Shown here in pieces: positions 1 to 7,038 of a stretch of DNA of 8,513 bases; positions within the stretch are counted from its first letter, which is position 1, and each line of letters opens with the position of its first letter. The translations under genes and the position numbers were made by a program. Location: NCBI GenBank assembly GCA_964389685.1, contig CAYMFM010000115.1, positions 1 to 8,513 on the forward strand. Reading direction: 5' to 3'. The notes under the pieces were generated by a model. It searched no databases, had not been told where the DNA came from, and worked only from the letters and a program-made list of their open reading frames with translations. The stretch is from G020353115 sp964389685 (GTDB taxonomy: Bacteria; Bacteroidota; Bacteroidia; Bacteroidales; VadinHA17).

Positions 1-852
1 TTCGATTTTGAGCACTGGAAAACGCCAAAAGAGATCGATACTGAACCGTTTGATCTCATCTCTGTCAATGATACATCAGCCCGGTTTAAAAAGGAGATGA
101 CCTTGATGAATTATTCCGGCATTCAATTTGAACTCCTGGTTAATAGAAATGTAAAGTTATTGACCCAATCAGGAATTGAAAGGATTCTTGGTGTATCGAT
201 TGATCATAACATGCCCTTTGTTGGTGTGGAGACAGAAAACAGCATAACCAATACGGGGGAATTCCTCTGGACAAAAGAGACGGGGATGTTATCAATCTGG
301 ATCCTCGGAATGTTGAATCCGTCACCGGAAACGACCATTATTATCCCATTCAGAGAAGGAGCAAAAGATAAGCTGGGAAAGATTGTTAATGATGAATATT
401 TTGGGAAGGTTCCGGCTGACAGGCTGATTATCGATGGGGAAGTCCTTTATTTTAAAGGGGATGGAAAATACCGCAGCAAGATCGGTTTGACACCAATGAG
501 GGCAAAGCCGGTAGTCGGAAGTTATGACGGGGAACGGAACGTGTTAACGGTTGTTCAGTTTACGCTGCCTGAGGGAAGGACCGAATACGTGAACTCGATG
601 TGGGAGCTGCAGGATGATCCCTTTTCCGGGGATGCTGTTAATTCATATAACGATGGACCCCTTGAGGATGGGTCACAAATGGGACCCTTCTACGAGTTGG
701 AGAGCTCGTCACCGGCAGCAAACCTGGCACCTGGCGAATCATTGGTTCATTATCACCGGACGATCCATTTCAAAGGAGATGAAGAGGACCTGGATCCGAT
801 AGCCAGAGCACTATTTGGAGTGAGTATTGCGGAAATAAAAGCGATATTCTAA
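1..852 (+). CDS. DUF6786-like protein, C-terminal 283 residues (5' end outside window)
   Basis: The frame is open from base 1, so the start is upstream and the internal ATG at 97 is not the real start. The resolved part begins FDFEHW and continues through DTEPFDL and TSARF, then a beta-rich body with alternating hydrophobic strands. Near residues 215-238 it has SYNDGP followed by GPFYELESSSPA, and near 250-257 HYHRTIHF, then a short acidic helix and a C-terminal LGV-type tail. I recognise this pattern, from memory, as that of DUF6786, a family common in Bacteroidota and often near carbohydrate genes; its biochemical role is not known to me. The fold resembles sugar-binding mutarotase-like beta proteins, but that is a guess. 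No signal peptide can be judged because the N-terminus is missing. It converges on the transketolase gene, with stop codons overlapping by 4 bp, so it is not part of the minus-strand operon. Reading frame is secure; family assignment is moderate. Confidence 0.7.
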   Translation, partial: FDFEHWKTPKEIDTEPFDLISVNDTSARFKKEMTLMNYSGIQFELLVNRNVKLLTQSGIERILGVSIDHNMPFVGVETENSITNTGEFLWTKETGMLSIWILGMLNPSPETTIIIPFREGAKDKLGKIVNDEYFGKVPADRLIIDGEVLYFKGDGKYRSKIGLTPMRAKPVVGSYDGERNVLTVVQFTLPEGRTEYVNSMWELQDDPFSGDAVNSYNDGPLEDGSQMGPFYELESSSPAANLAPGESLVHYHRTIHFKGDEEDLDPIARALFGVSIAEIKAIF

Positions 853-872
853 GGTTTTTCTTTTATCGCTTT
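838..872. repeat. Imperfect-context 9-bp inverted repeat spanning the convergent stop codons
   Basis: AAAGCGATA at 838-846 is exactly complementary to TATCGCTTT at 864-872, with a 17-nt loop holding both stop codons and a T-rich run. Each arm is coding: both proteins have Lys-Ala-Ile near the C-terminus, written with the same codons. It could form a hairpin in either transcript and act as a weak two-way terminator, but it has only three G/C pairs, a long loop and no U-tract after the stem, so chance is quite possible. Confidence 0.25.
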
Positions 873-2873
873 CAGGTATTTCATCACCTGTTCATACACG
901 TTCTCTCCGGTAAAGCCAAGTTTTTCATCCAACACCTTGTAGGGGGCGGAGAATCCGAACGATTCAAGTCCCCAGGTAATACCCTTTGGACCAACCAGTC
1001 CCTGCATGGTAACGGGCAGACCGGCAGTCAGTCCAAAGACCGGCACCTCTTCCGGTATCACTTTCTTCTGATAATCGCCGGGTTGTTCACGGAAGAGTCC
1101 TTCGGAAATAGCGGATACAATCTGTACCTTTAATCCCTTCTTATCACGTAGTATTTTTGCACCATACAGCAGGGTTGCTACTTCTGAGCCACTGGCTACA
1201 AGGACGACATCGGGTTCTCCTTCATCTTTCTGTACGATATATGCTCCTTTTTCTGCCTGGAGGGCATCTTCAAAGCGGGATGATCCGTTAACCGGCAGAT
1301 CATTAACTGCCTGGCGGGAAAGCAGGAGTGCTGTTGGTGCTTCTTTGTTTGCCAGAGCCATTTTCCAGGCAATGGTTGTTTCCGTTGCATCTGCAGGCCG
1401 CAGAGCAAGAAAACAGCGTTTCCCGGAATGGTTTTTCATTTTTTCAAGCAACCGGATTTGTGCTTCCTGTTCGACCGGCTGGTGCGTTGGTCCGTCTTCA
1501 CCAACCCTGAACGCATCGTGTGACCAGATGTACTTAACGGGGAGTTCCATTAATGCAGCTAAACGGACTGCCGGTTTCATGTAATCAGAGAAGACAAAGA
1601 AAGTTCCGCAGACCGGGATAATACCTCCGTGAGCGGCTAATCCATTCATCAAGGCTGCCATGGTTAATTCCGACACACCGGCCTGCAGGAATGATCCTGT
1701 GAAATCCCCCCTTTTGAAGGCTTTTGTTTTTGCCAGGAAACCATCCGTTTTATCGCTGTTTGACAGGTCTGCGGATGCAACGATCATATTCTCCACCCTG
1801 CCGGCAAGAAAACCGAGAACCGTCCCGGATGCCCCACGGGTAGGAGCATTCTCCTTCTGTATTATCTCCCGGAAGTCAATTTCCGGTAAATGCCCGGCGA
1901 GAAAATCATTTCGCTTTTTCGCCAATCCGGGATTCTGTGATTCCCATTTTTTCTGCTCCTCTTTTTTTGCTCCTGCAAATTTTCGTTTTTCTTCCAGAAT
2001 GTTCACAAAGTATTCTTTCACTTCCGGGAAGATATGAAAGGGATCTTCCGGATCGCCACCCAGTTTTTCGATGGTTTTGGAATAGGAGGCGCCGGCTTTG
2101 CTGATCGGCATACCGTGAGTTGACGACTGTTTCTCAAACGGTTTACCCTCCTCCGTAATACATCCTTTACCCATGATGGTTCTTCCAATGATGAGAGATG
2201 GTTTACCCGACACTTCATTTGCTTCTTTAAGTGCCTTACGGATCTCTTCCGGGTTGTTCCCGTCGATGGTAGTTACTTTCCATCCCCAGGCTTCATACTT
2301 TTTGGCTGTATCCTCACAGGTCACCTCGTTTGTTCCGGTCGACAATTGAATATCATTGGAGTCGTAGAACATGATCAGGTTGCCCAGGCCGAGGAATCCA
2401 GCCAGCCGGCCAGCCCCCTGGGATATTTCTTCCTGTATTCCGCCATCCGATATCAGTGTATAGGTCTTATGAGCCATCCACTCCCCGAAACGTGTAGCGA
2501 GAAATCGTTCGGCAATGGCAGCTCCGACGGCCATAGCATGTCCCTGCCCCAGCGGTCCTGAAGTATTTTCCACGCCCCGTTGAACATTCAGTTCAGGATG
2601 TCCCGGTGTCGGGCTTTTCCATTGCCTGAAGTTCATAATATCTTCCATGGAATAGGCACCGGTCAGTGTGAGGATAGCATATAACATGGGGGACATATGC
2701 CCGGGATCGAGAAAAAACCGGTCCCGGTTTGGCCATGCCATATCATCGGGATCAAAATGGAGAAATTCGGAATAGAGGATGTTAATGAAATCGGCCCCAC
2801 CCATGGCACCACCCGGATGCCCGGATTTTGCATTCTCCACCATGGCGGCAGATAAAACACGAATGTTGTCAGC
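849..2873 (-). CDS. tkt: Transketolase, N-terminus lost in assembly gap
   Basis: A thiamine-diphosphate enzyme of the non-oxidative pentose phosphate pathway, cytoplasmic, moving two-carbon ketol units between sugar phosphates. The 674 resolved residues start at ADNIRV, which in relatives lies about 10-15 residues from the Met, so nearly the whole protein is present. Numbered from the first resolved residue: SGHPGG with His19, GHMSP with His59, TPGHPE with His92, GPLGQG at 106-111, cofactor motif SDGG at 142-145 with Asn173 of DSND completing it, STHG with His253, the catalytic Glu402 that activates thiamine in the second domain, GEDGPTHQP with His464, and RPADATE with Arg492. The first Gly of the usual GDG is Ser, as I recall in other Bacteroidota transketolases. 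It follows gnd, and the junction is unresolved. Its TAG stop overlaps the convergent gene by 4 bp. Identification is strong; the true start is not visible. Confidence 0.95.
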   Translation of the reverse strand, partial: ADNIRVLSAAMVENAKSGHPGGAMGGADFINILYSEFLHFDPDDMAWPNRDRFFLDPGHMSPMLYAILTLTGAYSMEDIMNFRQWKSPTPGHPELNVQRGVENTSGPLGQGHAMAVGAAIAERFLATRFGEWMAHKTYTLISDGGIQEEISQGAGRLAGFLGLGNLIMFYDSNDIQLSTGTNEVTCEDTAKKYEAWGWKVTTIDGNNPEEIRKALKEANEVSGKPSLIIGRTIMGKGCITEEGKPFEKQSSTHGMPISKAGASYSKTIEKLGGDPEDPFHIFPEVKEYFVNILEEKRKFAGAKKEEQKKWESQNPGLAKKRNDFLAGHLPEIDFREIIQKENAPTRGASGTVLGFLAGRVENMIVASADLSNSDKTDGFLAKTKAFKRGDFTGSFLQAGVSELTMAALMNGLAAHGGIIPVCGTFFVFSDYMKPAVRLAALMELPVKYIWSHDAFRVGEDGPTHQPVEQEAQIRLLEKMKNHSGKRCFLALRPADATETTIAWKMALANKEAPTALLLSRQAVNDLPVNGSSRFEDALQAEKGAYIVQKDEGEPDVVLVASGSEVATLLYGAKILRDKKGLKVQIVSAISEGLFREQPGDYQKKVIPEEVPVFGLTAGLPVTMQGLVGPKGITWGLESFGFSAPYKVLDEKLGFTGENVYEQVMKYLKAIKEKP

Positions 2874-2973
2874 NNNNNNNNNNNNNNNNNNNNNNNNNNN
2901 NNNNNNNNNNNNNNNNNNNNNNNNNNNNNNNNNNNNNNNNNNNNNNNNNNNNNNNNNNNNNNNNNNNNNNNNN
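2874..2973. other. Assembly gap (100 Ns) across the gnd/tkt junction
   Basis: Exactly 100 undetermined bases, the conventional filler for a scaffold join of unknown size. Missing content should be a handful of C-terminal codons and the stop of gnd, any spacer, and roughly 10-15 N-terminal codons of tkt. That adds up to something near 60-100 bp, so the real gap may be close to the drawn one, but size and frame across it cannot be known from this sequence. Confidence 0.97.
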
Positions 2974-4406
2974 GCTGTATCTCCACCTCTGCCAGTCCAG
3001 TTGGTATGAAAGAATTCCCCACGGGGTTTATCCACCCGTTCATAGGTATGGGCTCCGAAGTAATCCCGTTGCGCCTGTAAAAGGTTTGCGGGTAGCCTTT
3101 CAGAACGATATCCATCGTAATAACAGAGTGCGGTGGTCAGGGCAGGTACTGGTATCCCGTTGGTGAGTGCAGTGGAACAGACCCTGCGCCAGCCAGGCTG
3201 GGCATTGTTAATGATTTTTTTGAAATGCGGTGCAAGAAGCAGGTTTGCCAGTTTCGAATCGGTATCGAATGCTTCCTTAATCTTTCCGAGAAAAGCGGAA
3301 CGGATAATGCATCCTCCACGCCACATCAGGGCAATTCCGCCATAGTTGAGGTTCCATCCGTATTCATGAGCGGCTTCACGCATTAGCAGGAATCCCTGGG
3401 CATAGGAGACAATTTTTGAAGCAAGCAGGGTAAGCCTGAGATCTTCAATGAATGCTTTTTTATTTCCTGTAAAATTTGGTTTCGGTCCGGTTAAAATTTT
3501 TGAAGCCGATACCCGCTCTTCTTTTTGTGCAGAGAGACAGCGGGAAAAGACGGATTCTCCGATCAGGGTTAACGGGATTCCCAGGTTAAGGGCTGCTATG
3601 CCGGTCCATTTTCCGGTTCCTTTCTGACCTGCAGTATCCAGGATCTTTTCCACCAGAGGCTCTCCGTCCTCGTCCTTGAAAGCGAGGATATCCCGCGTGA
3701 TCTCAATCAGGTAACTATCCAGCTCTCCTTCATTCCAGGTTTTGAATACCTCGTGCATTTCCTGGTGCGACATGCCAAGAAAATCTTTCATGAGTTGGTA
3801 AGCCTCCGTGATTAATTGCATATCCCCGTATTCAATACCATTGTGTACCATTTTAACAAAGTGTCCGGCTCCTTTTTCCCCAACCCAGTCACAACAGGGA
3901 GAACCATCTTCCACTTTAGCACTGATGCTTTGAAATATTTCTTTCACATGGGGCCAGGCATCGGATGAGCCACCGGGCATCATGGAGGGTCCATGCAATG
4001 CACCCTCCTCACCTCCCGATACTCCAGTGCCAATGTACAATAGTCCTTTGCTCTCAACATATTCAGTCCTTCGGCTTGTATCCGGGTAATGTGAATTTCC
4101 ACCATCGATGATGATATCCCCCCGGTTCATTAAGGGGATCAGCTGCTCAATAAAATCGTCCACCGGCTGCCCGGCTTTTACAAGCAGGATCACTTTACGC
4201 GGTTTGCTCAGGGAGAGCACAAATTCACCCAGGGAGTGATTTCCGATAATGTTTTTCCCTTTCCCCCGGCCGACAATAAAACGATCAACTTTTATTACGG
4301 TTCGGTTGAAAATAGCCACGGTGAATCCTTTGCTTTCCATGTTTAATACCAGGTTCTCTCCCATAACGGCCAACCCGATCAATCCGATGTCTGCTTTCTT
4401 TTCCAT
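2974..4406 (-). CDS. gnd: 6-phosphogluconate dehydrogenase (decarboxylating), last few residues lost in gap
   Basis: Oxidises and decarboxylates 6-phosphogluconate to ribulose 5-phosphate with NADP+, cytoplasmic, the last oxidative step of the pentose phosphate pathway. There are 477 resolved residues, plus a partial codon that must be Ala. The N-terminal Rossmann domain has GLIGLAVMGENL at 8-19 and the NRT motif at 34-36 that favours NADP. GGNSHYPDT lies at 102-110 and GVSGGEEGA at 128-136. The catalytic block KMVHNGIEYGDMQ starts at Lys185, with His188, Asn189 and Glu192 matching the sheep enzyme's Lys183/His186/Asn187/Glu190. DTAGQKGTGKWT is at 258-269. The C-terminal arm keeps Arg457 and His467 (in FFHTNW), which reach into the partner subunit in the dimer. 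The length suits the long bacterial form, so only a few residues are missing. It starts 5 bp after the pdxB stop with no clear ribosome site, suggesting translational coupling. Confidence 0.96.
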
Positions 4407-4411
4407 AGTTG

Positions 4412-5539
4412 CTATGTTTTGACATTGAATCCGATTTCTTTTAAACAGTTTTTCGTTTTATCATCCCCGGATACCAGCTTAACCGTATGTGTCGGGAATT
4501 CTCTTCTGACCGGGTAATCCCCTCTCAACACTTCAAACTGATCTGGAGAATCCACCAATCGCCGGTGATCCTCAGTAATGGGATAGGATGAGAGAACCGC
4601 TTCACCAATAACAGTCTCTGTATCTTTATGCTCACAGTGGATAGTGATTTCCCGGTTTGCTGGTTGAGGTATATTTTCGGGATACCAGTCGTGCAGGTCC
4701 CAATTGAAATACTTGCTAAGAGACTGGACGGCAACTGAAGTCCCATTCGCTTTGCCATCCTGGGAATACCCGGCAATGTGGGGTGTCCCGATGAATGCCA
4801 TTTTAAGCAGGTCAACATCCAGGTATGGCTCGTTCTCCCAAACGTCCAGCACAACACCCTTCAAATGCCCGGATCTCAGAGACTCTTTCAGTGCATTTTC
4901 ATCCGTCACTTTCCCGCGGGATGTATTGATAAGGAAACTACCTTTTTTCATTTTTCCAAGGGATGAAGCATCAACCATCCTGAATGTTTTATCGATGCCT
5001 GAATGGATAAGGGGTACGTGCAGGGTAATGATATCTGATTGTTGAAGAATTGTTGCAAGGTTCACAAATTTTCCATCCCCTTCATTTCTTGCCCTGGGTG
5101 GATCATTCAATAAGACCTTCATACCCAGATTACGAGCCAGTGATTCAACTTTGGTTCCGACATTACCCACACCGATAATACCCAGTGTCTTTCCTTTCAG
5201 GGTGAACCTGAACTGACGTGAGATATGCACGAGAGCAGATGTGATATATTGCTTCACAGACGATGCATTGCATCCCGGAGCATTGTTCCAGATGATCTGG
5301 TTTTTAAGGCAATAGGCTGTATCGATATGATCAAATCCTATGGTTGCACTGACAATGAGTTTCACGGATGTCCCTTCTAAAAGACTTCGGTTACATTCCG
5401 TGCGTGTACGAATGATGATTGCATCGGCATCGATGATTTCTTTTCGAACGATTTCCTTGCCGGGAAGATACCGGATAGAGGCATATGGCTCCAGTACACC
5501 CTGCAAAAAGGGGATCTTATCATCGGCAACAATTTTCAT
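4412..5539 (-). CDS. pdxB: Erythronate-4-phosphate dehydrogenase
   Basis: An NAD-dependent 2-hydroxyacid dehydrogenase of the DXP-dependent vitamin B6 pathway, cytoplasmic, converting 4-phosphoerythronate to 2-oxo-3-hydroxy-4-phosphobutanoate. The 375-residue reading from MKIVADDKIPF was chosen because the family begins there and the E. coli protein is 378 residues. A 13-residue longer start at 5578 adds a non-conserved leader. Seen in the sequence: dinucleotide motif GIIGVGNVG at 120-128, Asp146 in NDPPRA where NAD ribose binds, and the catalytic triad Arg208 (INTSRG), Glu237 (ENEP) and His254 (TPHIAG), at the very numbers used for E. coli PdxB. This separates it from general D-2-hydroxyacid dehydrogenases, as does the C-terminal PdxB dimerisation region ending with LRGDYPVRREF near 338-348. 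It sits 50 bp after the oxidoreductase gene and 5 bp before gnd, an unusual companion discussed in the findings. Confidence 0.93.
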   Translation of the reverse strand: MKIVADDKIPFLQGVLEPYASIRYLPGKEIVRKEIIDADAIIIRTRTECNRSLLEGTSVKLIVSATIGFDHIDTAYCLKNQIIWNNAPGCNASSVKQYITSALVHISRQFRFTLKGKTLGIIGVGNVGTKVESLARNLGMKVLLNDPPRARNEGDGKFVNLATILQQSDIITLHVPLIHSGIDKTFRMVDASSLGKMKKGSFLINTSRGKVTDENALKESLRSGHLKGVVLDVWENEPYLDVDLLKMAFIGTPHIAGYSQDGKANGTSVAVQSLSKYFNWDLHDWYPENIPQPANREITIHCEHKDTETVIGEAVLSSYPITEDHRRLVDSPDQFEVLRGDYPVRREFPTHTVKLVSGDDKTKNCLKEIGFNVKT

Positions 5540-5554
5540 TCTTTTTTTTAAATT
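5540..5554 (-). promoter_or_regulatory. A-rich leader directly upstream of pdxB ATG
   Basis: On the minus strand the start codon is preceded by a run of eight A residues and an A/T stretch, with no Shine-Dalgarno match in the usual place. A-rich leaders are typical of translation starts in Bacteroidota, so this supports the start at 5539 over the one at 5578. Confidence 0.35.
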
Positions 5555-5589
5555 ACCTGGTTCTAATGCTGGTGACATACATCACTTGA

Positions 5590-7020
5590 TCATGAGGTGA
5601 TTCGCACCTTTTCAGGAACAAGATCCGTTAGATCTGCGATGCGAACAGGTTTTCCGGATTCAATGCTTTTTCTTGCTGCAATACCGATCAGTATTGACAT
5701 GGCTCCATCTCTTGAACCGGCAGCATGCCTGAATGGATCCGGCATATCGGGATTTCTGAATATTTGATCCTGGAGCCGCTGGTCTCCTCCTCCATGCCCG
5801 CCTCTTCCCCGGGGAAGCTTGATCATCCGGTAGTTCTCAAAATTGTTCATCATGACGATCTCCTCGTAATCGGTAATCGTTTCTGTTGCTTCCTGTTCCA
5901 TTTCCTTAGCGTGTAACTCAGCCTGGTTAATCTTCTCATCCCTCCTCCACGGTATATCCAGCCATGACTCAAGCCTTCCATGCATTCCGTTAAAGGTAAT
6001 CCTCCATCCCTCGTAAGGTGAATAGGTTGTCAGTGAATAACTTACCTGGACGTTATTGGCATACTTAATCTGAACCGCCATTTTATCATAAATATCGATC
6101 TCCTCTCTCCACAGGCAATTATCACGGATGTATCCATCGAATTGTTCATTTTTCACGTATAGGTTCATCAGCATCGGGTCTGTGGTAATATCCCAGTAAA
6201 ATTTACATTTCTCCTGATGGGGGCAATTTCTGCATTTTTCTCCGCGGAAGGAATTATTTCTGCCATAATGCTCCAGATCCCCATAAGCAAATACTTCAAC
6301 CGGATCGGAATCGATCCACCAGTTCAGCAGGTCAAAATGATGGGTGGCTTTATGGACCAGCAGGGTGCCGCTTCTCGATCGGATCCCATGCCATCTTCTG
6401 AAATAGGAAGCACCGTGGTAGACATTCAGGTACCAGTGGAAATCAACAGAAGTAATATTTCCCACTTCATTCGATACGAGTAGCTCTTTTATCTTTGTTG
6501 CATGGGGCCCATAGCGGTAGTTGAATCCAACTTTAAGTTTTTTACCCGATTTTCTTTCTGATTCAAGTATCTTCTGGCATTTTACTTCATCGGTTGTCAA
6601 TGGTTTTTCCGTTAATACATCAACTCCCATTTCCAGTCCCTTGATAATGAATTCATGATGGGTCGCATCGACTGTGGTAACAATCAGCATATCCGGTTTT
6701 GTTGTGGTCATCATTTCATCAAAGTTGGTGAAGGTAGGACAGGTTGCGTTCATGTAGTTTTTCGCGAATTCAACCCGGCCCGGATTGATATCACATAGCC
6801 CAACAAATTCGATCAGATCGGAATAGTTCTCCAGGATCCTTCGACCCCAGAAGGTAGTTCCACGGATTCCTGTTCCCACCAATGCCAAACGTTTTTTTGA
6901 CAGTGGCTTCCCGGGTATAATCATCGATGTCCCGGGTTTTACGATCATTGCACCGGCAACTGCTGCTCCGGTTGTGGCAATGAATTTTCTCCTGGTTAAT
7001 CCATTGTTTGTCGGTTTCAT
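5590..7020 (-). CDS. Tat-exported Gfo/Idh/MocA-family oxidoreductase with four-cysteine insertion
   Basis: A predicted NAD(P)-dependent oxidoreductase acting on a sugar, sugar acid or glycoside; the exact substrate is unknown. The N-terminus has a twin-arginine signal: LTRRKFI at 8-14 followed by an Ala/Gly-rich segment to about residue 26. The folded protein would therefore be exported with cofactor bound. The Rossmann domain follows, with VGTGIRG at 48-54 and Asp77 ending the second strand. EKP at 138-140 supplies the family's usual active-site Lys139. The substrate side has HKATHHFDLLNWW at 223-235: the later His227 and Asp230 fit the family pattern, while the position that is often Asp is His223. 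An insertion carries Cys263, Cys266, Cys272 and, farther on, Cys302, suggesting a metal site or structural disulfides. A Gly-rich stretch at 405-413 and the DGAMSILIGIAA region close the protein. Length 476. It starts 18 bp after the LarA homologue. Family certain, function open. Confidence 0.9.
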   Translation of the reverse strand: MKPTNNGLTRRKFIATTGAAVAGAMIVKPGTSMIIPGKPLSKKRLALVGTGIRGTTFWGRRILENYSDLIEFVGLCDINPGRVEFAKNYMNATCPTFTNFDEMMTTTKPDMLIVTTVDATHHEFIIKGLEMGVDVLTEKPLTTDEVKCQKILESERKSGKKLKVGFNYRYGPHATKIKELLVSNEVGNITSVDFHWYLNVYHGASYFRRWHGIRSRSGTLLVHKATHHFDLLNWWIDSDPVEVFAYGDLEHYGRNNSFRGEKCRNCPHQEKCKFYWDITTDPMLMNLYVKNEQFDGYIRDNCLWREEIDIYDKMAVQIKYANNVQVSYSLTTYSPYEGWRITFNGMHGRLESWLDIPWRRDEKINQAELHAKEMEQEATETITDYEEIVMMNNFENYRMIKLPRGRGGHGGGDQRLQDQIFRNPDMPDPFRHAAGSRDGAMSILIGIAARKSIESGKPVRIADLTDLVPEKVRITS

Positions 7021-7038
7021 TACGTATGGTTTTATTGA

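Noticed and set aside
97..852. ATG at 97 as the start of the DUF6786-like gene, with AAGGAG just before it
   Set aside because: The frame is open back to base 1 and the upstream residues look like conserved protein; the AAGGAG touches the ATG, too close to serve as a ribosome site.
1660..2037. 125-residue plus-strand frame antisense to tkt
   Set aside because: It is antisense to conserved transketolase coding sequence and shows no family features; a shadow frame.
2663..3115. 150-residue minus-strand frame running through the gap
   Set aside because: It is an out-of-frame shadow of gnd and tkt that survives only because Ns contain no stops.
849..4406. One long 1185-residue Gnd-transketolase protein
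   Set aside because: It exists only by reading through 100 Ns; each half ends where a normal separate protein would need only a few more residues.
4412..5578. Longer pdxB start at 5578
   Set aside because: It adds 13 residues absent from the family; starting at 5539 puts catalytic Arg, Glu and His at the E. coli numbers and has an A-rich leader.
5581..5601. ATCAC/GTGAT hairpin at the end of the oxidoreductase gene, possible terminator
   Set aside because: Only five clean base pairs, then a mismatch in the transcript, with no U-tract after it; it would not stop transcription reliably.
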